Below the pieces are notes generated by a model, which worked only from the letters and a program-made list of their open reading frames with translations, had not been told where the DNA came from and made no database searches. The translations under genes were made by a program, and so were the position numbers. Shown here in pieces: positions 15,703 through 23,855 of a DNA stretch of 41,360 bases (positions within the stretch are counted from its first letter, which is position 1; each line of letters starts with the position of its first letter). The DNA is from CAYMUC01 sp964471865 (GTDB lineage: Bacteria > Actinomycetota > Acidimicrobiia > Acidimicrobiales > Ilumatobacteraceae): NCBI GenBank assembly GCA_964471865.1, contig CAYYHU010000019.1, forward strand, positions 1 to 41,360, in the 5' to 3' direction.

Positions 15703-17841
15703 TCAACTCTTGAACAAGAATTCGGCGTCCTCGGGTGACAACATCAGATCGATCTCGTCGCGCAGAACCTCGTGCCGCTCGAGCAATGGGTCGGCATCGA
15801 CAATCTCGAAGGCCACCGAGCGAGCGAGTTCGACGAGTTCGCGATCGCGGCGCAGCGAGGCCAACCGAAGATCACTGCGACCCTTTTGGGCCGTGGACAT
15901 CAACGTTCCCTCACCTCGAAGTTCGAGGTCGACCTCGGCGAGCTCGAAGCCGTCATCGGAGTCGACGAGGGCCGCGACCTTGGGATGGACCACACCGTCG
16001 AGATCGGTGACGAGCCAGCAGTACGAGGCCGCCGATCCTCGTCCGACTCGACCGCGCAACTGATGGAGCTGTGCGATCCCGAACCGATCCGCGTCCAGCA
16101 CGACCATGACGGTGGCATTGGGAACATCGACTCCGACCTCGATGACAGTGGTCGAGACCAAGACATCGAGATCACCCCGGCGGAACTCGTCCATCACGTG
16201 TTCTTTGTCCGCAGCCGGCATGCGCCCATGGAGCAATCCGATTCGTAATCCCGCCAGCTCCCCGGCTGCGAGTTCGTCACGGGTGGCCTCGGCCGACGCG
16301 ATGTCCAACTTGTCGCTGTCCTCGACGAGTGGACACACGACATAGGCCTGGCGGCCGGCGCCGACCTCGGATCGCACCTGAGCCCAGACCTCGGCGGTGA
16401 GCAACGGACCATCCGCCCAGCGAGTCTGGATCGGAGTCCGTCCCGGGGGCTTGGCGGCCAACACGCTCACGTCGAGATCCCCATAGACCGTCATCGCGGC
16501 GGTTCGAGGAATCGGAGTCGCCGTCATCACCAGCACATCGGGGGTGGCTCCCGAACCTCCTGATCCCTTGTCTCGAAGCTCGGCTCGTTGCTCGACTCCG
16601 AATCGGTGTTGTTCATCGATGACGACGACACCGAGGCTGGAAAACGTGACCGCCTCCTGGATCAAAGCATGAGTGCCTACGACGAGATCCACACTGCCAT
16701 CAGCGAGACCCGCGAGCACCGACCGCCTGTGCGCCCCCGTCACTCGATTGGTCAGCAGTTCGACTCGTAGGGGTCGATCCCCGAACAGGTTGTCACCCGC
16801 AGGTACGTCGACACCCGCCAACAGAGACGCGATCCCAGCCGCATGCTGCTCGGCGAGAACCTCGGTGGGAGCCATCAAGGCCGCCTGGTGCCCGCCTTGG
16901 ACCGCAACGAGCATCGCCGACACCGCCACGACCGTCTTGCCCGAACCCACATCGCCTTGCAGAAGTCGATGCATCGGCGCCGGGCCGAGGAGGTCCCGCT
17001 CGATCTCGTCGAGAACGCGGGTCTGATCCGAGGTCAACGAGAACGCCAACGCGTCGTGGAAGCGTCGCACCAGTGATCCCGACATCCCACCCACATGATC
17101 CACACCGATTGCGGCTCGCTCCAGTGCCCGCTTACGCATCACGAGCACCGTCTGGACCCGTAAGAGTTCGTCGAAGGCGAGTCGACGCCGCGCCTCGTCG
17201 CGCGCTCGCAACGACTCGGGCAGATGGATCCCCATCAGCGCATCGAAGCGACCCATGAGCCCCAGACGTCGGCGAATCTCGTCGGGTACCGGATCGGCCA
17301 GGCCACGGGGTCGACAACGCGCCAGCGCGGATTCGACCCAGCCGGCGAGTTCCCAGGTGTGCACCTGCGCCTTGTCGCTTTGGGGGTAGATCGCCACGAT
17401 CCGTCCCGTGCGATCGCCGATGAGATCCACGACCGGATTGGTCATCTGCAAGCCACCACGGAACGACTCGACTCGGCCGAACAAGGCCACCGACAACCCC
17501 TCCCGGAGTTGACGATCGCGCCAGGGTTGGTTGAAGAACACCGCCTGCATTCGGCCCGAACCGTCCCCGACCACGGCGGTGACCATGATCTTGCGGCCGC
17601 GGGTCGGGCGTTTGGTCACCGAGCGAACGGTGACGAGAACCAGAGCCTCCTCACCTGGTACCACATCGGCGAGACGGGCTTCGCGAGTTCGGTCGATCCA
17701 ACGACGCGGATAGGTGCTCACCAGATCGAGAACGGTATGGATTCCCAACTCGGCCAGTGCGGTCCGCTTCTTGTCCCCGACGCCGCGCAGTCTTTCCACG
17801 CCGATCGCGTCGAGGTCGCCCAGTGTGAGCGGCGCCGTCAT
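15703..17841 (-). CDS. recG: ATP-dependent DNA helicase RecG
   Basis: A 712-residue junction-specific helicase that remodels stalled forks and Holliday junctions. The N-terminal wedge/OB part includes GVGDKKRTALAELGI and a TPTRGRK-type OB region (about 20-170). The helicase core has GDVGSGKT (about 295), a DEQHRFGVEQR box (about 406), TATPIPRT, LHGRM, STTVIEVGVDVPNATVMV and QLRGRVGRG (about 600). The C-terminus is conserved (LASLRRD). The length is normal. The usual neighbour fakA/DAK is not upstream; instead rpmB is divergent. A possible -10 (TAGCAT on the minus strand near 17910) lies about 70 nt before the ATG. Confidence 0.96.
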   Translation of the reverse strand: MTAPLTLGDLDAIGVERLRGVGDKKRTALAELGIHTVLDLVSTYPRRWIDRTREARLADVVPGEEALVLVTVRSVTKRPTRGRKIMVTAVVGDGSGRMQAVFFNQPWRDRQLREGLSVALFGRVESFRGGLQMTNPVVDLIGDRTGRIVAIYPQSDKAQVHTWELAGWVESALARCRPRGLADPVPDEIRRRLGLMGRFDALMGIHLPESLRARDEARRRLAFDELLRVQTVLVMRKRALERAAIGVDHVGGMSGSLVRRFHDALAFSLTSDQTRVLDEIERDLLGPAPMHRLLQGDVGSGKTVVAVSAMLVAVQGGHQAALMAPTEVLAEQHAAGIASLLAGVDVPAGDNLFGDRPLRVELLTNRVTGAHRRSVLAGLADGSVDLVVGTHALIQEAVTFSSLGVVVIDEQHRFGVEQRAELRDKGSGGSGATPDVLVMTATPIPRTAAMTVYGDLDVSVLAAKPPGRTPIQTRWADGPLLTAEVWAQVRSEVGAGRQAYVVCPLVEDSDKLDIASAEATRDELAAGELAGLRIGLLHGRMPAADKEHVMDEFRRGDLDVLVSTTVIEVGVDVPNATVMVVLDADRFGIAQLHQLRGRVGRGSAASYCWLVTDLDGVVHPKVAALVDSDDGFELAEVDLELRGEGTLMSTAQKGRSDLRLASLRRDRELVELARSVAFEIVDADPLLERHEVLRDEIDLMLSPEDAEFLFKS

Positions 17842-18046
17842 CGACCACCACAGGGCTTCCAGCGACCCCGACCCGAAGCCGAGGTCGCGTCTCGCCGGGT
17901 CACACAGATCATGCTAGGCCGCCCCCGCCAGCCCACCGATGACCTGCGCCCCCGCGCCATGCACTCAGACCGCCGGAACGAGCCCTCTGCCGTCATGCTG
18001 CTGCGAAGATGACGCCGTGGGCTGTGGGCGTCACCAACCTCGCTGG

Positions 18047-18052
18047 TAGGGT
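18047..18052 (+). promoter_or_regulatory. -10 box TAGGGT for rpmB operon
   Basis: TAGGGT lies 40 nt before the rpmB ATG, giving a leadered mRNA, unlike most genes here. A GACGCC/GGCGTC inverted repeat at 18011-18032 overlaps the -35 region and could be an operator. The rest of the 17842-18092 gap shows nothing I can name. Confidence 0.45.
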
Positions 18053-18092
18053 GTGGCCTCTCGCAGAACGTTCGGGTCGAAAGGCGCGTCCC

Positions 18093-18311
18093 ATGGCAGC
18101 AGTATGTGAAGTGTGCGGTAAAGGCCCCTCGTGGGGTATGTCGGTATCGCACTCCCACCGGCGTACCAAGCGTCGCTGGAATCCCAACATCCAGCGGGTT
18201 CGCGTACTCGTGGGTGCCACACCCAAGCGCATGTACGTCTGTACGGGCTGCATCAAGGCGGGCAAGATCACCAAAGCCGGCCGAGGCGCGAGCGCGGCTG
18301 CGAAGGGCTGA
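18093..18311 (+). CDS. rpmB: 50S ribosomal protein L28
   Basis: 72 residues from ATG 18093, with GAAAGG 8 nt upstream as ribosome site. It carries CEVCGKGP at the N-terminus, the basic VSHSHRRTKRRWNPNIQRVR block, and PKRMYVCTGCIKAGKI. The two Cys pairs (CxxC...CxxC) mark the zinc-binding form of L28, the type normally kept in zinc-replete cells; a Cys-less paralogue elsewhere would be expected if the cell uses zinc-dependent swapping, but none is visible here. The downstream cold-shock-like gene starts 5 nt after the stop. Confidence 0.97.
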   Translation: MAAVCEVCGKGPSWGMSVSHSHRRTKRRWNPNIQRVRVLVGATPKRMYVCTGCIKAGKITKAGRGASAAAKG

Positions 18312-18316
18312 CAGCG

Positions 18317-18538
18317 ATGCAGGGTGTCGTGAAGGCCTACGACCCGTCCAACGGCGAGGGCGTTCTACTTCGAGACACCGATCTGAGCGAGATCGAACTG
18401 GCAGCTGATGCGCTTGACGGTTCGGTATTTCGCATGCTTCGACAGGGCCAGCGCGTCGTGTTCGACCTCGATGAGGACGGCTACGCGACGCGACTGCGAC
18501 TCGGAAGCGAAGTCGACATGGGAACACCAAGCCACTAG
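18317..18538 (+). CDS. Small cold-shock-domain-like protein
   Basis: 73 residues. The protein aligns along its length with CspA-type OB folds: MQGVVKAYDPSNGEGVLL at the start, GSVFRMLRQGQRVVFDLDEDGYATRLRLG at the end. However, the RNP1 KGFGFI motif reads NGEGVLL and the RNP2 VFVHF region reads IELAADAL, so the aromatic nucleic-acid-binding patch is gone. It probably keeps the fold but binds RNA differently, or binds protein. It is co-transcribed with rpmB (5 nt gap, GAAGGG ribosome site inside the rpmB end). Its stop codon lies in the loop of a terminator-like hairpin. Confidence 0.8.
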   Translation: MQGVVKAYDPSNGEGVLLRDTDLSEIELAADALDGSVFRMLRQGQRVVFDLDEDGYATRLRLGSEVDMGTPSH

Positions 18539-18547
18539 CGCTTGGTG
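18525..18547 (+). terminator. Hairpin at the end of the rpmB operon
   Basis: CACCAAGC (18525-18532) pairs with GCTTGGTG (18540-18547), an 8 bp stem with a 7 nt loop containing the TAG stop. No U-tract follows, so intrinsic termination is uncertain. Confidence 0.45.
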
Positions 18548-18586
18548 ACGTCCGACCCCCTGGTCGCCGGCGGCGGCCACCCACCC

Positions 18587-18592
18587 AGGAGG
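18587..18592 (+). promoter_or_regulatory. Shine-Dalgarno AGGAGG for pckG
   Basis: A perfect AGGAGG lies 12 nt before ATG 18605 and decides this start over an in-frame GTG at 18542. Few other genes in the window have such a site. Confidence 0.6.
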
Positions 18593-18604
18593 GACTCCAC
18601 GACC

Positions 18605-20395
18605 ATGACCACCACCACGTCGAACCAACGGCTTGTCGCCTGGGTCCAAGAATGGGCTGACCTGCTCGAGCCGGCCGGAATCGAGTGGTGTGACGGGTCC
18701 GCTGAGGAGTACGACCGACTGTGTCAGCAGTTGGTGGACGCCGGAACATTCACCCGACTCGACGAAGCCAAGCGACCCAACAGCTACTGGGCTCATTCCG
18801 ACCCTGGTGATGTCGCCCGAGTCGAGGATCGCACGTTCATCTGCTCGGCGAGCCAGGACGATGCCGGCCCGAACAACAACTGGCGGCATCCCGATGAGAT
18901 GCGCGTCGAGATGCGGGACCTGTATCGGGGCGCGATGCGGGGCCGCACCATGTATGTCGTGCCCTTTTCGATGGGGCCTCTGGGTTCGCCGATCGCCCAT
19001 ATCGGCGTGCAGTTGACCGACTCGGCGTATGTGGCGGTGTCGATGCGGATCATGACCCGCATGGGTCAGAGGGCCCTCGACGTTTTGGGCAATGGCGACT
19101 GGGTACCCTGCGTCCATTCGGTCGGCGCCCCGCTCGCCGATGGCGAAGCCGATGTCGCCTGGCCGTGTAACCCCGACAACAAGTACATCGTCCACTTCCC
19201 TGAAACCCGGGAAATCTGGTCCTTCGGGTCCGGATATGGCGGCAACGCTCTGCTCGGCAAGAAGTGCTTCGCTCTGCGCATCGCCTCGGTGATGGCTCGT
19301 GACGACGGCTGGCTCGCTGAGCACATGCTGATCTTGAAGCTCACCAACCCTCAGGGCGAATCTAAATACATCGCCGCGGCGTTCCCGTCGGCGTGCGGGA
19401 AAACGAACCTTGCGATGTTGGTTCCGACCATTGCGGGTTGGAGCGCCGAGACCGTGGGTGACGACATCTGTTGGATGAAGTTCGGCCCCGACGGTCGCCT
19501 CTATGCGATCAATCCCGAGGCGGGCTTCTTCGGCGTCGCACCCGGAACCGGCTACGACACGAACGCCAATGCCATGGAGACCCTCTGGGGTAACTGCGTT
19601 TTCACCAACACCGCGCTCACCTCCGACGGTGATGTGTGGTGGGAGGGAATGTCGCCTGAGTCCCCCGCCCGAGCCACCGACTGGCGCGGTGATGTGTGGA
19701 CCCCCGAAAACGATGGTCCCGCCGCTCATCCCAACGCTCGATTCACAGCGCCCGCATCCCAGTGTCCCTCGATCGCCCCGGAATGGCAGGACCCCGCTGG
19801 TGTCCCCATCTCGGCGATCCTCTTTGGCGGTCGGCGCCGCACGACGGTGCCTCTCGTGACCCAGGCCTACGACTGGGAGCATGGGGTGTTCCTCGGATCG
19901 ATCATGGCGTCAGAGACCACCGCGGCTCAGGCTGGCGCTGTGGGCAAGTTGCGCTTCGACCCCATGGCCATGTTGCCGTTCTGCGGGTACAACATGGCGG
20001 ACTATTTCGCTCACTGGTTGGCGATCGGCTCGCGTGCCGATGAATCGGTGCTTCCCAAGATCTTCTTCGTCAACTGGTTCCGTCGCGATGAGGATGGCCG
20101 CTTCCTCTGGCCCGGTTTCGGCGAGAACTCACGGGTCCTCAAGTGGGTGTTCGAACGCGTCAACGGCGAGGCCCAGGCGATCGACACTCCGATCGGTCAA
20201 CTTCCCACCCCCGAGGCCTTGGATCTCGACGGTCTCGAGGTCGACGACAGCGATCTGGCTGAACTGTTGTCGGTGGATGAGGCCGGATGGAAGTCCGCCG
20301 TACCCCAGATCCGGGATCATTACGCGGCCTTTGGCGATCGTCTCCCCGAGGCCCTCGTCAAAGCCCTCGACGCTCTCGACGCCACGTTGAACTGA
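18605..20395 (+). CDS. pckG: Phosphoenolpyruvate carboxykinase (GTP)
   Basis: A 596-residue enzyme converting oxaloacetate + GTP to PEP + CO2 + GDP: gluconeogenesis in the cytoplasm. The GTP-type signature FPSACGKTN (about 260-268, with the reactive Cys) is present. Also present are the N-terminal RTFICSASQDDAGPNNNW, YVVPFSMGPLGS, the NWFRRDEDGRFLWPGFGENSRVLKW block and GNALLGKKCFALRIAS. The length is typical of actinobacterial PckG. The start is supported by AGGAGG. It is convergent with the small membrane protein, and a strong hairpin lies between them. Confidence 0.97.
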   Translation: MTTTTSNQRLVAWVQEWADLLEPAGIEWCDGSAEEYDRLCQQLVDAGTFTRLDEAKRPNSYWAHSDPGDVARVEDRTFICSASQDDAGPNNNWRHPDEMRVEMRDLYRGAMRGRTMYVVPFSMGPLGSPIAHIGVQLTDSAYVAVSMRIMTRMGQRALDVLGNGDWVPCVHSVGAPLADGEADVAWPCNPDNKYIVHFPETREIWSFGSGYGGNALLGKKCFALRIASVMARDDGWLAEHMLILKLTNPQGESKYIAAAFPSACGKTNLAMLVPTIAGWSAETVGDDICWMKFGPDGRLYAINPEAGFFGVAPGTGYDTNANAMETLWGNCVFTNTALTSDGDVWWEGMSPESPARATDWRGDVWTPENDGPAAHPNARFTAPASQCPSIAPEWQDPAGVPISAILFGGRRRTTVPLVTQAYDWEHGVFLGSIMASETTAAQAGAVGKLRFDPMAMLPFCGYNMADYFAHWLAIGSRADESVLPKIFFVNWFRRDEDGRFLWPGFGENSRVLKWVFERVNGEAQAIDTPIGQLPTPEALDLDGLEVDDSDLAELLSVDEAGWKSAVPQIRDHYAAFGDRLPEALVKALDALDATLN

Positions 20396-20416
20396 TCGCA
20401 TCCGGTCATCGATGCC

Positions 20417-20448
20417 CATCGGGTCGGCGGGCGACCGCCGCCCCGATG
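20417..20448. terminator. Bidirectional terminator hairpin after pckG
   Basis: CATCGGG (20417-20423), a T/C mismatch, CGGCGG, loop GCGA (20431-20434), CCGCCG, CCCGATG (20442-20448): 13 paired bases with one mismatch and a GNRA loop. It lies between convergent genes ending at 20395 and 20452 and can serve both strands. No U-tract is present. Confidence 0.65.
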
Positions 20449-20451
20449 CGC

Positions 20452-20823
20452 TCAGCCCGTCGGCGGCAGAAAGATCGCGCGCAGCGCCATCCCGGCGAGA
20501 AACAGTCCCCCGCCGCCATAGAGCAGATACACCTTGCCCTTGAGTTGATGGCGATAGCTGTAGATGATGCCGATCGCAGCCACCGAAACGAACCCGTAGA
20601 ACGCGTGGAATCCGGGGAGTTCGCGATCCTGACGGTTCACCATCGCAACGCCGAGAGCCACCTGGACCACCAACGCGACTTGGGCGATACCGGTGGCCCA
20701 CCAGCCGATGCGATGTCGTAACACCGCCACCCGGTGTGCAGCGAGTGCCCAGATCCCGACTGCGGTGTTGAGACCCATGACGATCCAGGCCCACACTTCG
20801 TGCCAGGACGCCAGATCACCCAC
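20452..20823 (-). CDS. Small four-helix membrane protein
   Basis: 123 residues from GTG 20823. Four hydrophobic segments are visible (about 11-28, 38-60, 70-88, 97-117), separated by short charged loops (RVAVLRHR, NRQDRELPG, RHQLKGK). I do not recognise a family. The short loops and histidines (H29, H37, H73, H91) could suit a haem- or quinone-linked protein, but this is speculation. It lies 30 nt after the PIG-L gene and is probably the last gene of that operon. Confidence 0.75.
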   Translation of the reverse strand: MGDLASWHEVWAWIVMGLNTAVGIWALAAHRVAVLRHRIGWWATGIAQVALVVQVALGVAMVNRQDRELPGFHAFYGFVSVAAIGIIYSYRHQLKGKVYLLYGGGGLFLAGMALRAIFLPPTG

Positions 20824-20853
20824 AGATGCGCTCCCGGTCTCGGCGAGAACCGA

Positions 20854-21651
20854 TCACAGAACCCACCCGGTTCGGGGTCCCGATCCGATCTCGGGTTGGG
20901 GACCTACGGTGTACCACTCGGTGCCGAAGGCGGCGGTGAACACCTCGTCAGGCATCTGGGCGAAGAACGCCGAGTCCGCGACCTGACTCGCATGACACCG
21001 GATCGCATCCCGTTTACGACTCGCATATCGGCTCACGTCCACCGCCAGGGTGACCTCGTTCTCGGGGAGTCCGAACGGATTGCCGTCATCCATCGGAGCG
21101 TCGGGATCGAATCCAGCCCCGTCCATACCGGCCTCGGTGGCCAGAGCAAAGAGCCGCCGCATGTGATCACGGTTCATCGTGACGTCGAGAATGCTGCCGA
21201 CCTCGGCGATCGCGGCGGCACGGTGACCGACTCGATGCACCTGCAGGTGATCGGGATGGCCATAGATCCCGTGCCAGTCGTAGACCACGACGAGATCGGC
21301 ACTCTCCTCGGTGAGAATCTCGGCCAGACGATGCGCCGCGAGTTCGATATCGGCCTGCCAGAACGCGTCGGGATGGGCGTTTTGTTCCCATCCGTTCATT
21401 CCGGAATCGGTGTAGTCCAGCCAAACGATCCGGTGAATCCCGAGCACCTCTGCGGAACGTTCCGTTTCGAGACGACGGCGATCCACCAGGCTCTCCTCCG
21501 GACCCAGGTCATCGGGAATCTCCCCATGGGCCCCGTCGGTGGCGACCACGAGCACCACCCGATGACCCTCATCGGCCGCCCGGGCCATCGTTCCACCCGT
21601 CGAGATCGCCTCATCATCGGGATGGGCGTGAAAGAAAACCAGAGTCGCCAT
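20854..21651 (-). CDS. PIG-L/LmbE family zinc deacetylase
   Basis: 265 residues. The N-terminal FFHAHPDDEA carries the zinc ligands His10 and Asp13 plus the catalytic Asp12. The third ligand is in GHPDH (132-135, His135). GTMARAADEGHRVVLVVATDGAHGE is the family's second strand-helix. Members remove N-acetyl groups from sugars: MshB acts in mycothiol synthesis and Mca cleaves mycothiol conjugates. Length and overall layout suit MshB/Mca, but residues that separate them are not decisive, so I give no symbol. The start ATG is 2 nt after the racemase stop. Confidence 0.9.
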   Translation of the reverse strand: MATLVFFHAHPDDEAISTGGTMARAADEGHRVVLVVATDGAHGEIPDDLGPEESLVDRRRLETERSAEVLGIHRIVWLDYTDSGMNGWEQNAHPDAFWQADIELAAHRLAEILTEESADLVVVYDWHGIYGHPDHLQVHRVGHRAAAIAEVGSILDVTMNRDHMRRLFALATEAGMDGAGFDPDAPMDDGNPFGLPENEVTLAVDVSRYASRKRDAIRCHASQVADSAFFAQMPDEVFTAAFGTEWYTVGPQPEIGSGPRTGWVL

Positions 21652-21653
21652 GA

Positions 21654-22811
21654 TCAGGCGTCCCGCACTGCCCCCACCTCGATGAGGCGTTCGACCTCCT
21701 CAGAGGCGACACCCCAGTCGATGAGGATCTCACGAGAATGCTGGCCCGGATGTGCGGGTGGAGTGGGCACGTCGGGAACCGAACGCGAGAACCGGGGAGC
21801 AGGTGCCGGCTGGGTTACGCCTGCGATCTCGATGAAGGTGGAACGAGCCTGGTTGTGGGGATGCTGAGCGGCTTGGGACATCGTCAACACCGGAGCGAAA
21901 CACACATCGGTCCCTTCCATCAGCTCACACCATTCGGCCTGGGTGCGAGTGGCGAAGACCTCGGTCAGACGCGCCTTGAGCTCGGGCCAGTGGCTCTGGT
22001 CGTTCTGAGCAGCGAAACCGGGATCCCCCTCGAGTCCGGTCAGGCGCATCAACTCGGCATAGAACTGCGGCTCGATCGAACCGATCGAGACGTATTCGCC
22101 ATCCGCGCATGGGAAGACGTCGTAGAAATGAGCGCCCGTGTCGAGCAGATTCGTCCCCCGCGCATTCTCGTCGAAGACACCGATCTCCTTGAAGGCCCAA
22201 AACATCGACATCAACACCGCCGAACCGTCGACCATGGCAGTATCCACGACCTGACCCCGACCCGAACGCGCCGCTTCGAGCAGACCGCATACGACGCCGA
22301 GAGCCAGGAACATCCCCCCACCACCGAAGTCGCCCACCATGTTGAGAGGTGGCGTCGGCGGTTCTCCCGCCCGGCCGAAATGAGCCAGCGCCCCCGCCAA
22401 CGCGATGTAGTTGATGTCGTGTCCCGCCGACTGGGCATAGGGACCTTCTTGACCCCACCCGGTCATCCGACCAAAGACCAGGCGTTCGTTACGGGCCTGG
22501 CACACATCAGGCCCACATCCAAGACGCTCCATGACCCCGGGTCGGAACCCCTCGATGAGAGCATCAGCGCCTTCCACGAGCCTCAGCAGAGTCTCGACCC
22601 CATCAGGATTCTTGAGATCGATGGCGATGTTGCGACGTCCGCGCAGCAGCACGTCGAAATGAGCCGTATCAGGTGCAGGCCCACGCACCGCTTGGGCCCG
22701 TTCGACGCGAATGACCTCGGCACCGAGGTCGGCCAGGATCATGGCGGCAAAGGGCCCGGGTCCGATTCCGGCGATCTCGATGATGCGGTATCCCGCGAGC
22801 GGTCCAGACAT
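21654..22811 (-). CDS. Alpha-methylacyl-CoA racemase (CaiB/BaiF family, Mcr-like)
   Basis: A 385-residue family III CoA-transferase fold enzyme that interconverts (R)- and (S)-2-methylacyl-CoA, needed for beta-oxidation of branched or sterol side chains. The racemase residues are visible: His131 in AGHDINY, Asp161 in NMVGDFGGGG and Glu247 in GSIEPQFY, matching His126, Asp156 and Glu241 of M. tuberculosis MCR with a near-constant offset. This separates it from true CoA transferases, which carry a catalytic Asp elsewhere. The start ATG is supported by AGGAG 10 nt upstream. It follows a hydrolase gene by 49 nt. Confidence 0.93.
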   Translation of the reverse strand: MSGPLAGYRIIEIAGIGPGPFAAMILADLGAEVIRVERAQAVRGPAPDTAHFDVLLRGRRNIAIDLKNPDGVETLLRLVEGADALIEGFRPGVMERLGCGPDVCQARNERLVFGRMTGWGQEGPYAQSAGHDINYIALAGALAHFGRAGEPPTPPLNMVGDFGGGGMFLALGVVCGLLEAARSGRGQVVDTAMVDGSAVLMSMFWAFKEIGVFDENARGTNLLDTGAHFYDVFPCADGEYVSIGSIEPQFYAELMRLTGLEGDPGFAAQNDQSHWPELKARLTEVFATRTQAEWCELMEGTDVCFAPVLTMSQAAQHPHNQARSTFIEIAGVTQPAPAPRFSRSVPDVPTPPAHPGQHSREILIDWGVASEEVERLIEVGAVRDA

Positions 22812-22821
22812 GGGTCATCGT

Positions 22822-22826
22822 CTCCT
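22822..22826 (-). promoter_or_regulatory. Shine-Dalgarno AGGAG for the racemase gene
   Basis: AGGAG on the minus strand lies 10 nt before ATG 22811. As a leadered internal cistron this contrasts with the leaderless first genes nearby. Confidence 0.55.
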
Positions 22827-22860
22827 TGACAGCGAAGGATGAGGGTTCGGTTCTGGCAGT

Positions 22861-23757
22861 TCAGGAAGCCTGATCGGCCAGTTCGGCATGCCGCGCGATC
22901 GCATCGGCGATCAACGGCCACAGCGGCCGAGGAACATCATGGCCCATATCGGCCAGCATCAGCAGGTTCGCTCGAGGCACCAGTTCGGCGGTGCGCTGTC
23001 CACCGCTCGGGGTGATCAGGGTGTCATCGCGACCGTGGATCACCAATGTCGGGACCTCGAGACGCCCGAGGCCCTCAGCACGCGATCCTGATGCGTGGAT
23101 CGCAGCCATCTGGCGCATCGCCCCCTCGGGATAGAACGACCGGTCGTAGGACCGAGCCGCCTGGGCCCGGACTTCATCGGCATCGAAGTATCGACGCGAT
23201 TGCCAGATCCGGGCGTCGACGCTCCGTTCGATATGGGCCTCCCGGTCTGGGGGTGGTGGCGCCATGAGCACGGTCATCGCCTCCGCCGTGGGGGTGCCGT
23301 GGTCCAACTCGCCTGTCATCGACATGATCGACACCATCGATCGCACCCGCTGAGGATGCTCGATAGCGAGATGCTGAACGATCATGCCCCCCATCGACGC
23401 GCCGGCGATATGGGCTCGTTCGATGTCGAGATGATCGAGCAACCCGACGACGTCGAAGGCCATATCGGACAAGGTGTAGGGGACCTCAGGAATGTCCTCG
23501 GGCCGTCCAGCGAGCCGGGCGGTCATCACCTCGCCAAGGTCCACCTCAACGCCGTCGAGTTTGGTCGACCAGCCGCAGTCCCGGTTGTCGAAGCGGATGA
23601 CCCGAAAACCACGGTCGGCCAATTCCTCACAGAATCCGTCGGGCCAGGCGATCAACTGGGCCGTGAACCCCATGACCAACACCAATGGGGTGGAATCGGG
23701 GTCACCGATTTCGTCGTAGAACAGTTCGATACCGTGAGCCAGGGACGCAACCGCCAT
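22861..23757 (-). CDS. Alpha/beta-hydrolase
   Basis: 298 residues. Strands VLVMGFTAQLIAWPDGF, FRVIRFDNRDCGWST (the 'D-N-R-D-x-G-x-S' block of RdmC/AclJ-type esterases), the nucleophile elbow GASMGG (Ser about 120), the acid in HGRDDTLI and the catalytic His in MGHDVPR are all visible. A cap region with Phe/Tyr-rich helices lies at about 170-225. It is an esterase, lactonase or epoxide-type hydrolase of unknown substrate. The promoter is the best in the window (TTGACG-17-GAGCAT, 6 nt to ATG). It probably heads the racemase/deacetylase operon. Confidence 0.88.
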   Translation of the reverse strand: MAVASLAHGIELFYDEIGDPDSTPLVLVMGFTAQLIAWPDGFCEELADRGFRVIRFDNRDCGWSTKLDGVEVDLGEVMTARLAGRPEDIPEVPYTLSDMAFDVVGLLDHLDIERAHIAGASMGGMIVQHLAIEHPQRVRSMVSIMSMTGELDHGTPTAEAMTVLMAPPPPDREAHIERSVDARIWQSRRYFDADEVRAQAARSYDRSFYPEGAMRQMAAIHASGSRAEGLGRLEVPTLVIHGRDDTLITPSGGQRTAELVPRANLLMLADMGHDVPRPLWPLIADAIARHAELADQAS

Positions 23758-23763
23758 CCTGCG

Positions 23764-23792
23764 ATGCTCACAGACCCTTTCGGGTCCGTCAA
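23764..23792 (-). promoter_or_regulatory. Promoter TTGACG-17-(TGT)GAGCAT for hydrolase operon
   Basis: On the minus strand, TTGACG (23792-23787) and GAGCAT (23769-23764) are 17 nt apart with a TGn extension, and GAGCAT lies 6 nt before ATG 23757. This is the only clear -35 in the leaderless set. Confidence 0.6.
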
Positions 23793-23843
23793 CCCGGTCC
23801 CGGGGTGAAATCCACAGTCGACGAGCGCCTGGTGAGAACCGAT

Positions 23844-23849
23844 TAGCGT
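23844..23849 (+). promoter_or_regulatory. -10 box TAGCGT for LLM-galK
   Basis: TAGCGT lies 6 nt before ATG 23856. Confidence 0.6.
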
Positions 23850-23855
23850 TCGATC

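Noticed and set aside
15654..15703. AACCCG/CGGGTT inverted repeat between the thioesterase and recG
   Set aside because: Six pairs separated by a loop of nearly 40 nt, too weak to call a terminator.
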